A stretch of DNA of 64,000 nucleotides from Curtobacterium luteum (GCF_014646995.1 NZ_BMOI01000010.1:80270-144269); one strand, 5' to 3'. Numbered from the stretch's first letter, positions 36,537 through 46,806 are shown. Numbers and translations are program-made. Notes: generated by a model from the sequence alone, not told the origin.

Positions 36537-37586
36537 GTGCACGGTGAGTACAAGGTCCCAGGCGGGAAGCTGGTCGTCGTCGACCTCGAGGTCGTCGACG
36601 GGAAGATCCGCGAGTTCCGGCTCGCCGGCGACTTCTTCCTCGAGCCCGACGACGCGCTGCCGCTCATCGACCAGGCCGTGGACGGCCTGCCCGCCGCGAC
36701 CGACGCAGCCGGCATCGCCGCTGCCGTGCGGGGTGCGCTGCCCGACGGGGCGCAGCTCCTCGGCTTCACGCCGGAGTCCGTCGGCGTCGCGGTCCGCCGG
36801 GCGCTCTCGCGGGCGTCGTCGTGGCTGGACCACGACTGGGAGGTCATCCACGAGGGGCCGATCTCCCCGAACGAGCACCTCGCGCTCGACCAGGTCCTCA
36901 CGGAGGAGGTCGGCGCAGGTCGCCGCGGACCGACCCTCCGCATCTGGGAGTGGGACGAGTCCGCCGTCGTCATCGGGTCGTTCCAGTCCCTCCGGAACGA
37001 GGTCGACCCCGAGGGTGCCGCGAAGTACGGCGTGCAGGTCGTCCGTCGCATCTCCGGCGGCGGCGCGATGTTCATGGAGGCGGGCGCGATCATCTCGTAC
37101 TCGCTGTACGTGCCGGCCGACCTCGTGCAGGGCATGACCTTCGCCGACTCGTACGCGTACCTCGACGAGTGGGTGATCGAGGCGCTGAAGTCGCTCGGCA
37201 TCGACGCGTACTACCAGCCGCTCAACGACATCACCTCGGCGAAGGGCAAGATCGGCGGGGCCGCCCAGAAGCGCCTCGGCACCGGTGCCGTGCTGCACCA
37301 CGCGACCATGAGCTACGACATGGACGGCCAGAAGATGGTCGAGGTGCTCCGGATCGGTCGCGAGAAGATGAGCGACAAGGGCACGACCTCGGCGGCGAAG
37401 CGGGTCGACCCCCTGCGTTCGCAGACCGGCCTGTCCCGGGCGGAGATCATCGACCGCCTCGTCGACACGTTCACGAAGCGCTACGGGGCGCACGAGGGGC
37501 ACGTGACCGAGGCCGAGCGGCAGCGGGCGCACGAGCTCATCGAGACGAAGTTCGCGACGAAGGAGTGGCTCGAGCGGGTGCCGTGA
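36537..37586 (+). CDS. Lipoate-protein ligase-like protein with N-terminal accessory domain
   Basis: 349 residues. Residues about 1-90 (GEYKVPGGKLVVVDLEVVDGKIREFRLAGDFFLEP) resemble the small accessory domain normally found at the C-terminus of LplA. Residues about 100-349 are the BPL/LplA/LipB catalytic domain, with RRISGGGAMFMEAGAIISYSL and the lysine motif KIGGAAQKR. It probably ligates lipoate or a related acid to E2 or GcvH domains. GTG 36537 lies six bases after TAGGCT. The domain order is reversed relative to E. coli LplA. Confidence 0.82.
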   Translation: MHGEYKVPGGKLVVVDLEVVDGKIREFRLAGDFFLEPDDALPLIDQAVDGLPAATDAAGIAAAVRGALPDGAQLLGFTPESVGVAVRRALSRASSWLDHDWEVIHEGPISPNEHLALDQVLTEEVGAGRRGPTLRIWEWDESAVVIGSFQSLRNEVDPEGAAKYGVQVVRRISGGGAMFMEAGAIISYSLYVPADLVQGMTFADSYAYLDEWVIEALKSLGIDAYYQPLNDITSAKGKIGGAAQKRLGTGAVLHHATMSYDMDGQKMVEVLRIGREKMSDKGTTSAAKRVDPLRSQTGLSRAEIIDRLVDTFTKRYGAHEGHVTEAERQRAHELIETKFATKEWLERVP

Positions 37587-37599
37587 GCTCGGGCTCGCC

Positions 37600-38310
37600 T
37601 CAGTCCCGCTCCGCTCGGTCCCGCTCGGCTCGAGCCGGCTCGTCTCGAGCCGGCTCGCCTCGGTCCGGCTCGCCTCGGTCCGGCTCGCCTCGGTCCGGCT
37701 CGGAGAGGACGTGTGCGAGCCCACGGACGAGGAGCGCACGACTCCGGTCGGTCGCCGCACCGTCGGGGTCGCCCACGGAGGACCGTGTCAGGCCGTCGAC
37801 CACGGCGATGACCGCGTCGGCCGCGTCCGGTGTCGGCACCGCGAGCACGACCCCGTGCGCGGCGGACCACCGGTCGAGGCCCGCAGCCACCGCGTCGCGC
37901 CAGAGCCGTCGTTCCGCGTCGACCAGCGCGCCGTCGCCGTCCGGGTCGAGGCCGCTGCTGCTCACGGCTTCCAGCAGCCGGAACCGCTCCGGTTCGCTCC
38001 GCACGAGGTCGATCCACGCGCCGACCGCGGCGTCCAGCGCACCCCGGACGTCGTCGTGGGCATCGGCGGCGGCGAGCACCTGGGGGAGGGACGCCCGGGC
38101 CTGCCGCTCGAGCAGCGCGACGACGAGGTGGCGTCGAGCCCCGAACACGTAGTGCACCACGCCGTGGGCGACCCCGGCCCGGGCGGCGACCGCCCGCGTG
38201 GTCAGCCCGGGGAGGCCGTCGTCCCGGACGACGAGGGCGGCCGCGTCGAGCAGCTCCTCGCGGCGGTCGGCGCGACTGCGGTACCCGCGCGGTCCCTCGT
38301 CCTCGGTCAT
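37600..38310 (-). CDS. TetR-family regulator with repetitive C-terminus
   Basis: 236 residues. The HTH is RREELLDAAALVVRDDGLPGLTTRAVAARAGVAHGVVHYVFGARRHLV, followed by a helical ligand domain. The last 30 residues are (GEPDR)n and (ERDRA)n repeats encoded by a minisatellite, probably non-functional decoration. ATG 38310 follows TACGCT by seven bases. It is divergent from a GNAT gene, with GGCCA-TG-TGGCC (38362-38373) between them as a candidate operator. Confidence 0.85.
   Translation of the reverse strand: MTEDEGPRGYRSRADRREELLDAAALVVRDDGLPGLTTRAVAARAGVAHGVVHYVFGARRHLVVALLERQARASLPQVLAAADAHDDVRGALDAAVGAWIDLVRSEPERFRLLEAVSSSGLDPDGDGALVDAERRLWRDAVAAGLDRWSAAHGVVLAVPTPDAADAVIAVVDGLTRSSVGDPDGAATDRSRALLVRGLAHVLSEPDRGEPDRGEPDRGEPARDEPARAERDRAERD
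37607..37700. repeat. 15-bp minisatellite in the TetR 3' end
   Basis: GGCTCGCCTCGGTCC is repeated three times exactly (about 37650-37695), with degenerate GGCTCG/CCGCTCGG copies to the left. It encodes EPDRG units. A similar 3'-terminal repeat occurs beside other genes of this window. Confidence 0.8.
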
Positions 38311-38392
38311 CACAGGAAGCGTACGGCGCATGTGCAGCACCACCCGGCAGGATCGTGATCTGGCCATGTGGCCGAATACGGGAGGAGTCGCC

Positions 38393-39007
38393 ATGCAGAT
38401 CGTCGTCCGTGCAGCAGCAGATCACGAGGTCGAAGCCGCCGCAGCCGTCCTGTCCGAGGCGTTCGCGGAGGATCCGGTGCTCGCCGAGATCCGGCCCGGT
38501 CGCCCGGGGGAGGACCGGACCGCCGTGCTCGGCCGGCTCTTCTCGGCGCTGGTCCGGTCGGTCCCGCCGCACGCCAGGGCGCTCGACGTCGCGGTGACCG
38601 GCGACCGTGTCGTCGGCGCGGCGTTCTGGCAGGCGCCGCTCCCGCACCGTGGTGGACTGCGGGCGTTCGTGTCCCAGGTGCCCGAGCTCGTCCGGGTCCT
38701 CGGGATCGCGGGCGGTCTGCGGGCGCTCGCGCACCTCCGTCGGATGGAGCGTGCCCGTCCGGACGCGCCGCACTGGTACCTGGCCGAGATCGGGGTGTCC
38801 GCCGCAGCGCGCGGCCAGGGCGTCGGCGGGATGCTCCTCGAGCACGCGCTCGACCGGGTGGACCAGCGCGGGCAGCACGCCTACCTCGAGTCGTCGACCC
38901 CGGACAACCGGCGGCTGTACCGACGGCACGGCTTCGGCGACGGAGCACCGATCACGGGCTTCCGGGCGGCGGCGCCGGTGTCGATGTGGCGGCCCGCGGT
39001 GACGTGA
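38393..39007 (+). CDS. GNAT-family N-acetyltransferase
   Basis: 204 residues. Acetyl-CoA loop AARGQGVGGMLLEHAL and C-terminal YLESSTPDNRRLYRRHGF define the fold. The central block YLAEIGVSAAARG and the overall layout resemble puromycin-acetyltransferase-like GNATs. ATG 38393 has GGAGGAGTCGCC. The divergent TetR gene probably controls it, so a detoxification role is plausible but not shown. Confidence 0.86.
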   Translation: MQIVVRAAADHEVEAAAAVLSEAFAEDPVLAEIRPGRPGEDRTAVLGRLFSALVRSVPPHARALDVAVTGDRVVGAAFWQAPLPHRGGLRAFVSQVPELVRVLGIAGGLRALAHLRRMERARPDAPHWYLAEIGVSAAARGQGVGGMLLEHALDRVDQRGQHAYLESSTPDNRRLYRRHGFGDGAPITGFRAAAPVSMWRPAVT

Positions 39008-39063
39008 CGCGCAGTCGTGCAGCAGGCCGGGGCAGGGGCGGGGTCGCCGGGCCGGGACAGGGT

Positions 39064-39095
39064 CGGCGGCCCGGGAGGGGGGAACCGGGCCGCCG
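39064..39095 (+). terminator. Hairpin terminator after the GNAT gene
   Basis: CGGCGGCCCGG (39064-39074) pairs perfectly with 39085-39095 around GAGGGGGGAA. The 190-bp gap 39008-39198 contains nothing else recognisable apart from the next promoter. Confidence 0.7.
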
Positions 39096-39198
39096 CTCGA
39101 CCAGTCTCGGTGTCCTCCCCAAGAACGACGTGTGTGGATCAGGAGAATCCCCCGCGCGGCTGATGTCGCCGCCACCGGTCCGACGTACCGTCGTACGC

Positions 39199-39516
39199 GT
39201 GAACTGGTTGATCCTCCTGGGGGCGGTGGCCGCCGCGGTCGTCGCGATGTGGATCGCCGATCGCGTGGGATGGATCGACCTGTCGAACAAGGCCACGCGG
39301 AGCGGTGGGTCCGGTGGGGTCGTCTCGATGATGGACGAGGTGTTCGCGCCGACCCGCCACGAAGCCCAGGCCGAGTACGAGCGGCAGTCGCGGCTCCCGC
39401 GGGAGGCGCCGACGCCGGCGGACGACGACCACGACCTCCTCAGCGGGCACGTCCTCATCAAGCTGCCCGGCGGACCGCGCGAGGTCCGCGCCGGCACGCA
39501 CGACCGCACGTACTAG
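39199..39516 (+). CDS. Membrane-anchored small protein (DUF6191-like)
   Basis: 105 residues. One N-terminal helix (NWLILLGAVAAAVVAMWIA) and a cytoplasmic part with MMDEVFAPTRHEAQAEYERQ and LLSGHVLIKLP, the two blocks typical of DUF6191 actinobacterial proteins of unknown function. GTG 39199 follows TACCGT (39186-39191) by seven bases. No operon partner. Confidence 0.68.
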   Translation: MNWLILLGAVAAAVVAMWIADRVGWIDLSNKATRSGGSGGVVSMMDEVFAPTRHEAQAEYERQSRLPREAPTPADDDHDLLSGHVLIKLPGGPREVRAGTHDRTY

Positions 39517-39545
39517 GCACACGCGGCTCCGGCCGCGGTTCGCCA

Positions 39546-39833
39546 TCAGCGCGCCGTGAGCTCCTGGTAGTCCGGGTGCCGCTCGATCCACGCCTTGACG
39601 TAGCTGCACAGCGGTACGACCGTCCGCGACGAGTTCGCCCGCACGTCGTCGAGCGCCGCCTGCACCAGGATCGACGCGTGGCCGCCACCACGGTGCTCGG
39701 GGTCGACCTCGGTGTGGGTGAAGCGGATCTCCTCGTCGTCCAGCTCGTACGCCGCGAAGCCGATCACCTCGCCGTCCTCGACCAGGGAGTACTGCTGCTG
39801 CGCGGTGTCGTTCCGTACCTCGGGTGTCGCCAT
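39546..39833 (-). CDS. Short GNAT-like N-acetyltransferase (YjdJ/PF14542 type)
   Basis: 95 residues. YSLVEDGEVIGFAAYELDDEEIRFTHTEVDPEHRGGGHASILVQAAL matches the compact Gcn5-related fold in which the acetyl-CoA loop is RGGGHAS. The C-terminal PLCSYVKAWIERHPDYQEL is highly typical. ATG 39833 follows TAGCGT by six bases on the minus strand. The physiological acceptor is unknown. Confidence 0.86.
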   Translation of the reverse strand: MATPEVRNDTAQQQYSLVEDGEVIGFAAYELDDEEIRFTHTEVDPEHRGGGHASILVQAALDDVRANSSRTVVPLCSYVKAWIERHPDYQELTAR

Positions 39834-39902
39834 GAATCGACGCTACGCCCGGACCGCCGGTGCGCGACCTGTGAGTCCGTCGTCGTGCGCGAGGATGGAC
39901 CC

Positions 39903-40778
39903 GTGCACGACGACCGCGGACCGGACCGGGTGGTCCACGGGGACAACCTCGAGGTCCTCGCGACGCTCGACGACCGCTCCTTCACGCTCGTCTACCTCGA
40001 CCCGCCGTTCAACACCGGCCGCAAGCAGCGTCGGCACGCGAGCACCGCGGTCCGGAGCGCCGACGTCGACGCCGACTCGGCACGCGGCCGGCGCGAGCGG
40101 GTCACGGGCTTCCGCGGCAGCTCGTACGAGCGGGTCCGGGGTGACCTGCTGCGCTTCGACGACCGCTTCGACGACTACTGGTCGTTCCTCGAACCGCGGC
40201 TGCTCGAGGCGTGGCGGGTCCTGGCCGACGACGGCACGCTCTACCTCCACCTGGACTACCGCGAGTCGCACTACGCGAAGGTCCTCCTCGACGCGCTGTT
40301 CGGCCGCGACTCGTTCCTCAACGAGCTCGTGTGGGCGTACGACTTCGGCGCGAAGGCGAAGACACGCTGGCCGACGAAGCACGACACGATCCTGGTCTAC
40401 GTCAAGGACCCCGACCGGTACCACTTCGACTCCGCGGCCGTCGACCGCGAGCCGTACATGGCGCCGGGTCTGGTGACGCCGGAGCAGCGGGAGCGCGGCA
40501 AGCTCCCGACGGACGTCTGGTGGCACACGATCGTGTCCCCGACGGGCCGTGAGAAGACCGGCTACCCGACGCAGAAGCCCGAGGGCATCCTGCGGCGCAT
40601 CGTCCAGGCGTCCTCGCGGGAGGGCGACTGGGTGCTCGACTTCTTCGCCGGCAGCGGTACGACCGGTGCGGTCGCCGCCGCGCTCGGCCGCCGCTACGTG
40701 CTGGTCGACGACAACGCGACCGCGATCGAGGTCATGCGCCGGCGCCTGCCCGGCGCGACGTTCTCCGCCGTCGGCTGA
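39903..40778 (+). CDS. Orphan beta-class DNA methyltransferase
   Basis: 291 residues. Catalytic motif DPPFNTGRKQ comes before the SAM-binding motif FFAGSGTTGAV, the beta-class order. DPPF favours adenine-N6 or cytosine-N4 methylation. An in-between target region includes AYDFGAKAKTRWPTKHD. GTG 39903 lies six bases after GAGGAT (39891-39896). No restriction endonuclease or other R-M subunit is adjacent, so it is probably a solitary regulatory or protective methylase. Confidence 0.87.
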   Translation: MHDDRGPDRVVHGDNLEVLATLDDRSFTLVYLDPPFNTGRKQRRHASTAVRSADVDADSARGRRERVTGFRGSSYERVRGDLLRFDDRFDDYWSFLEPRLLEAWRVLADDGTLYLHLDYRESHYAKVLLDALFGRDSFLNELVWAYDFGAKAKTRWPTKHDTILVYVKDPDRYHFDSAAVDREPYMAPGLVTPEQRERGKLPTDVWWHTIVSPTGREKTGYPTQKPEGILRRIVQASSREGDWVLDFFAGSGTTGAVAAALGRRYVLVDDNATAIEVMRRRLPGATFSAVG

Positions 40779-40835
40779 CGGCGGAGGACGTCGGGTTCGT
40801 CACTCGGCGGAGTGGCGGCCGTGCGGGTGGTCGCC

Positions 40836-43277
40836 CTAGACCGGCCGGGAGGCGCGAATCGCCTCGGCCGGATCGTCCTGCGTCGACGCCGAGGTCGCGT
40901 CCACGTCCGTCGCCGTCGGCTCCGCCGCGGGTGCGGCGTGCGCCGGGCGGGTCCGGATGGCGCCCGTCGTGGTCGGCGGCTCGTCGACGGGGGCGGCGGC
41001 CGAGTGTGCCCCGTGGGTCGTGGCACCGGGGAGCGGTGCCCGCGTGTCGGTCGTGCCCGGCGACACGGGAGCCGAGCGTCCGTCCGACGCGACCGGCGTG
41101 GCGGGGGAGGCCGCGCCTCCCGACCGGTCACGCGTCGGGACGGTCACGTCCGGCGAGGTCGGGACCACCGGGACGGACCCGGTGTGCGGCGTGACCAGCG
41201 AACCCGTGTTCGCAGCGGCCTGCTGTGCGTCGGCGGCGAGTCGGTCGCTGTCGTCCTTCGCGGCGTTCGCCTGCTCCTGGAGGGCCGAGACCTTCCGGAG
41301 CGGCGGGACCCGGAAGAACCAGGTGAGCACGAACGCCAGGAGGATGACGCCGAGGCCGACGGAGTAGACCGTGACGGCCGAGCTGCTGAAGCCGACGAGG
41401 AACGACCGCGCGAGTCGCGGGTCGGCGCCGTTGAGGAACGACGTGTCGCTGGTGGTGGAGGAGCTCGTCGAGCTCGTCGACCCCTTCTCGAGCTGCTTCT
41501 TGATCGTCGGCGCGACCTCGTCGACGACGTTCTTCCGCTGCGTGGCGTCGGCGTAGTCGACCTGGAGCGTGCCGTCCACGACGTCGGCCTTCGCCTTGGC
41601 GGCGACGGTCTCGAGCGCTTGCTGCTCGGCGTCGGACTTCGCGGCGGCGACCTGCTGCGCGATGACGGTGTCCGCGGACGCGGCGGGCACCTGGCCGGCG
41701 GCGACCGCCTGCTCGACCTTCGCGGTGACCTGCTTCGTGACGGCGGCGTCGGCGGCCTCCTTGGCCTGGACGGCGGCCGAGTTCAGCTGGTCCTGCACGT
41801 TCGACTGGATGGGGTCGACGATCTTGTTCCAGATCTGGTCCATGACCGGCTTGTTCTCCGAGGCGTTCGCGACGGAGGGCGTGAGGGCCGCGTTGAGGCT
41901 GGACTTCAGCGTGGTCTCGTTCTGCAGGGCCGTGGTGATGTTCGTCGGCATGAGCGAGAACAGGACCGACAGCAGCACGGCGGTGCCCATCGTGCCGCCG
42001 ATCTGGCGGAAGAAGGTCGCGGCGCTCGTCGCGACCCCGATGTCCCGCGGCGAGACCGAGTTCTGCGCGGCGAGCGTCAGGGTCTGCATGAGCTGCCCGA
42101 GGCCGAGGCCGATCCCGAACATGCCGAGCATGAGGAACCACAGCGGGCTGTCCGCCGTCAGGAACGTGAGGACGGTGAACCCGATCGCGGTGAACGCCGT
42201 GCCGGTGACCGGGAAGACCTGGTACTTGCCGGTCCGCGAGATGATCTGGCCGGACGCGATCGAGGCGATCATCAGGCCGAGGACCATCGGCAGCATCGAG
42301 AAGCCGGACTCGGTGGGGGTGACGCCCTTCACGATCTGCAGGTACAGCGGGATCGTGAGCATCGCGCCGAACATGCCGAAGCCGACGAGGACGCTGAGGA
42401 CCGCGGCCATCGAGAACACGCGCGAGTGGAACAGCTTCAGCGGCAGGATCGCGTCGTCGCCCATCGCACGCTCGACGATCACGAACGCGATCAGACCGGC
42501 GGCACCGATGCCGTAGCAGGCGAACGCGCCGGGGGAGCTCCAACCCCAGTCACGGCCCTGTTCGGCGATGAGGAGCAGCGGCACGAGGGTGACGATGACG
42601 AGCGCCGCGCCCCACCAGTCGATCCGCGGCTTGCCCCGGTCGCCGAACTTCGGCAGGTGCAGGAACGTCAGCACCATGACGAGCGCGATCACGCCGATCG
42701 GGACGTTGATCAGGAACACCCAGCGCCATCCCGCGATGAAGACGATCTCGTTCGCGCCGGCGAACAGGCCGCCGACGAGCGGGCCGATCACGGAGGAGAT
42801 GCCGAACACGGCGAGGAAGTAGCCCTGGTACTTCGCGCGCTCGCGGGGAGCGAGCATGTCGCCCATGATCGCCAGCGGGAGCGACATGAGACCGCCGGCG
42901 CCGAGGCCCTGCAGCGCGCGGAACCCGGCGAGCATGAGCATCGAGGTCGAGAAGGACGCGAACAACGACCCGACGATGAAGATGCCGATCGCGGTGAGGA
43001 ACAGCGGGCGTCTGCCGAAGATGTCGGAGAGCTTGCCGTAGATCGGTGTCGTGATCGTCGACGCGATCAGGTAGCCGGTCGTCACCCACGCCTGCTGGTC
43101 GAGCCCGTGCAGGTCGTCGCCGATGGTGCGGATCGCGGTGCCGACGATCGTCTGGTCGAGGGCACCGAGGAACATGCCGGCCATGAGGCCGTAGATCACC
43201 AGCAGGATCTGCCGGTGGTTCATCACGGCGTTCGAGGACGTCGTGGGAGCCGCGGGTGCGGTCGCGGTCTGGGTCAT
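40836..43277 (-). CDS. DHA2-type MFS drug exporter with extracellular coiled-coil insert
   Basis: 813 residues. The first half has the 14-TM EmrB/QacA pattern (GALDQTIVGTAIRTIGDDL, GKLSDIFGRRPLF, GVFxxFAG region). Between the last two helices lies an Ala/Gln/Lys-rich insert of about 160 residues (about 455-620) that should project outside as a coiled coil. The cytoplasmic tail of about 140 residues is Thr/Pro/Ala-rich and disordered. ATG 43277 has GGAGACC. The palindrome upstream implies repression by an unlinked TetR/MarR protein. Confidence 0.88.
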   Translation of the reverse strand: MTQTATAPAAPTTSSNAVMNHRQILLVIYGLMAGMFLGALDQTIVGTAIRTIGDDLHGLDQQAWVTTGYLIASTITTPIYGKLSDIFGRRPLFLTAIGIFIVGSLFASFSTSMLMLAGFRALQGLGAGGLMSLPLAIMGDMLAPRERAKYQGYFLAVFGISSVIGPLVGGLFAGANEIVFIAGWRWVFLINVPIGVIALVMVLTFLHLPKFGDRGKPRIDWWGAALVIVTLVPLLLIAEQGRDWGWSSPGAFACYGIGAAGLIAFVIVERAMGDDAILPLKLFHSRVFSMAAVLSVLVGFGMFGAMLTIPLYLQIVKGVTPTESGFSMLPMVLGLMIASIASGQIISRTGKYQVFPVTGTAFTAIGFTVLTFLTADSPLWFLMLGMFGIGLGLGQLMQTLTLAAQNSVSPRDIGVATSAATFFRQIGGTMGTAVLLSVLFSLMPTNITTALQNETTLKSSLNAALTPSVANASENKPVMDQIWNKIVDPIQSNVQDQLNSAAVQAKEAADAAVTKQVTAKVEQAVAAGQVPAASADTVIAQQVAAAKSDAEQQALETVAAKAKADVVDGTLQVDYADATQRKNVVDEVAPTIKKQLEKGSTSSTSSSTTSDTSFLNGADPRLARSFLVGFSSSAVTVYSVGLGVILLAFVLTWFFRVPPLRKVSALQEQANAAKDDSDRLAADAQQAAANTGSLVTPHTGSVPVVPTSPDVTVPTRDRSGGAASPATPVASDGRSAPVSPGTTDTRAPLPGATTHGAHSAAAPVDEPPTTTGAIRTRPAHAAPAAEPTATDVDATSASTQDDPAEAIRASRPV

Positions 43278-43293
43278 GAGCAGGTCTCCCGGA

Positions 43294-43316
43294 AACTTTG
43301 CGCTGCGTGCAAAGTT
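43294..43316. promoter_or_regulatory. Operator AACTTTGC-N7-GCAAAGTT before the DHA2 exporter
   Basis: Perfect 8-bp arms, 43294-43301 and 43309-43316, in unusually AT-rich sequence 17 bp upstream of the start. The minus-strand TTGTAACTTTGCACGC run supplies a possible -35. The size fits a TetR- or MarR-type dimer. No regulator is encoded beside it. Confidence 0.7.
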
Positions 43317-43319
43317 ACA

Positions 43320-43400
43320 ACCTCCGCAAGGCGGAGGTCCGCCCGGAGTCCGTTCCTGAGTGGATCGGCAGTCCTCCGGCTGCTGCCGACCAGCCGGAGG
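43320..43400. terminator. Two hairpins between pgm and the exporter gene
   Basis: CCTCCGC-AAG-GCGGAGG at about 43320-43336, and CCTCCGGCT (43373-43381) with AGCCGGAGG (43392-43400). Both lie downstream of pgm and upstream of the exporter, on the same strand, and probably isolate the two transcripts. Confidence 0.65.
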
Positions 43401-43442
43401 CTACGCCCGTGTCCGTCGGCACCGCGTCGGGAGCGGTCGGCG

Positions 43443-45062
<1,620 letters not shown>

Positions 45063-45201
45063 GTGCCCATCCTGGCACCCGCTCCCCTCCGGCGTCCGAG
45101 GGTGTGTCGTGGACCGGGAACGGCACGAGCGGCCGCCCGGCCGGGTCGGTAGGGGGAGACGACCCGGGGGCGACCGCTCGCGGTCTGGGGGAGTCCGGCG
45201 C

Positions 45202-45468
45202 TCAGGCGGTGCGGAACGAGCCCGTCGCGGTGCGGAGCGAGCCGGTGGACGTGCGGAGCGAGCCCGTGGCCGTGCGCACCGATCCGGTCGCCGACGTCCG
45301 GCGGGTCGCCTGTGCGTCGACGAAGCGCCCGAGCCGTCCGGTCACGGGGGCGCCCGTGTAGGTGCCGAGCGCGCGCCGGGTCGTGGTGCCGGTGAAGGTG
45401 CCGCGCTCGTCACGTCGCGCCGTACCGCTCACGAACGAGCCGCCGAGGGGGGAGTCGATGTGCTGCAT
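45202..45468 (-). CDS. Small basic repeat protein, function unknown
   Basis: 88 residues. [19 protein letters not shown] at the start, then Thr/Gly/Arg-rich sequence with [21 protein letters not shown], and four C-terminal units of (A/S)TGS(V/L/F)RT. No signal, no cysteine, strongly basic. ATG 45468 follows TAGAGT by seven bases, with TTGCAT 17 bp further upstream as -35, the best promoter in the window. It is encoded just after the methyltransferase gene but has its own regulated promoter. The repeats look like a beta-strand or nucleic-acid-binding tail. Confidence 0.7.
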   Translation of the reverse strand: MQHIDSPLGGSFVSGTARRDERGTFTGTTTRRALGTYTGAPVTGRLGRFVDAQATRRTSATGSVRTATGSLRTSTGSLRTATGSFRTA

Positions 45469-45483
45469 GACCCCGACTCTACC

Positions 45484-45510
45484 GTTCTTTCTTGCATCAT
45501 GCAAAAGAAC
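45484..45510. promoter_or_regulatory. Palindromic operator over the -35 of the small repeat protein gene
   Basis: TTGCAT-C-ATGCAA (45492-45504) is perfect. Outer GTTCTT/AAGAAC arms extend it to 45484-45510 with a 2-nt asymmetry. The TTGCAT half is also the -35 hexamer, 17 bp from TAGAGT, so repression by occlusion is likely. Confidence 0.7.
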
Positions 45511-45511
45511 G

Positions 45512-46174
45512 TCAGGCGATGAGCTCGCAGAACGTGCGTCCCTCGGCGGTCCAGCTCTGGCGTGCGAGCAGGCCTGCGTCGGCGGCGTGGGCGTGCAGAG
45601 CGTCGAGCCCGACCTCGGCCCACGGGAACGCGGCGCTCTCGTGGCCGTCGGTGTCGACCACGCGGGCCGTGTACGTCCGGTCGGCGGTGCGGTCGGGGTT
45701 CGTCTCGACGAGCACCCGCCCGCCGAGTCGGACGATCGCGCGACACCGGGCGAGCAGCGCCGTCGGGTCCCCGCCGATGCCGATGTTCCCGTCGATGACG
45801 AGTGCGGTGTCCCAGTGGCCCTCGTCGGGGACCGGGTCGAAGACGGAGCCCTGCACGGCGTGACCACCGGAGCGCCGGGCGATCGCGACCGCCTCGGCCG
45901 AGACGTCCACACCGAGCGAGGGCAGGCCGACGGCACGTGCGGCGACCAGCATCCGGCCAGGGCCGCACCCGATGTCGATGACGGGACCGTCGGCGTCGTC
46001 GAGCAGGGAGCGGTCGACCCGGTCGGCCGCGGCGCTCCAGCGACCGACGTCCATCGTCACGACGGTGCCCGGCCGGCTGGGGTCGGTGAGGCGGAGTCGG
46101 CCGTCCGAGCGGAGGGCCCGCGCGTACGGCTCGCCCCCACCGGCCCCGAAGGTCATCGGTGCGTGCATGGTCAT
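45512..46174 (-). CDS. Class I SAM-dependent methyltransferase
   Basis: 220 residues. Motif I VIDIGCGPGRMLVAARAVG, acidic residue at the end of beta-2 (LGVDVSAE), and VLVETNPD. The first 45 residues are a lid that contains GGGEPYARALRSDGRL. ATG 46174 overlaps the stop of the upstream DUF2064 gene (ATGA). The methyl acceptor is unknown; the operon context suggests a sugar or nucleoside derivative. Confidence 0.86.
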   Translation of the reverse strand: MTMHAPMTFGAGGGEPYARALRSDGRLRLTDPSRPGTVVTMDVGRWSAAADRVDRSLLDDADGPVIDIGCGPGRMLVAARAVGLPSLGVDVSAEAVAIARRSGGHAVQGSVFDPVPDEGHWDTALVIDGNIGIGGDPTALLARCRAIVRLGGRVLVETNPDRTADRTYTARVVDTDGHESAAFPWAEVGLDALHAHAADAGLLARQSWTAEGRTFCELIA

Positions 46175-46806
46175 CGGACACCTCCGGAGGTCGTGCGTTC
46201 GGCGGTCAGGGCCGCGGCGAACGCGGAGCCCGGAGCGAGTGCGGCCACGCGGTCGGCGTCGGCGATCTCGTCCACGTCGAGGAGCGGCACGAGGTCGTCC
46301 ACGTCGAGGCCGGCGTCCACGAGCCGGGCGCGCTGCACCGCACCGGTGTCCGCTCGGGACATCGGCACACCGCGGATGAGGGACCCGTCCGGGTCGTGCA
46401 TGTACAGCGACCAGAAGCCGCCGTCCTCGGCCGGGCCGAACCAGGCGTCCCGCTCGGGGTTCTCGAACACCGGCGCGACGTCGGCCGGGCGGACCTGCGG
46501 CGTGTCCATGCCGACCAGGAGGAGCGGGCCCTGCACGGCGTCGAACAGCGTGCCGAGGCGCGCGTCGAGGTCACCGCCGGGCTGCGGCAGCACGTGGAAG
46601 CCCTCGGCCGCGTCGGGCACGACGTCGCCGTCGAAGAACAGGATGCGCCGGGCGGCGGGCAGTGCGCGGACCGTGGCGAGCGTGTCGGCGAGGCTCGCGG
46701 CCGCCACGCGTGCGGCACCCTCGGGCCCGAGCGCCGGGATGAGCCGCGTCTTCACCCGACCGGGCAGGCACTCCTTGGCGACGACCGCCACCGTGACCGC
46801 GGTCAC
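46171..46806 (-). CDS. DUF2064/TIGR04282-type GT-A transferase
   Basis: 211 residues. VAVVAKECLPGRVKTRLIPALG is the nucleotide-binding signature of GT-A/nucleotidyltransferase-like DUF2064 proteins, followed by GMDTPQVRPADV and GPAEDGGFWSLYM, the other family blocks. Relatives are annotated in arsenosugar-type clusters. GTG 46806 overlaps the stop of the glycosyltransferase gene (GTGA). It probably transfers a nucleotide-activated group in the pathway encoded by this operon. Confidence 0.85.
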   Translation of the reverse strand: MTAVTVAVVAKECLPGRVKTRLIPALGPEGAARVAAASLADTLATVRALPAARRILFFDGDVVPDAAEGFHVLPQPGGDLDARLGTLFDAVQGPLLLVGMDTPQVRPADVAPVFENPERDAWFGPAEDGGFWSLYMHDPDGSLIRGVPMSRADTGAVQRARLVDAGLDVDDLVPLLDVDEIADADRVAALAPGSAFAAALTAERTTSGGVR

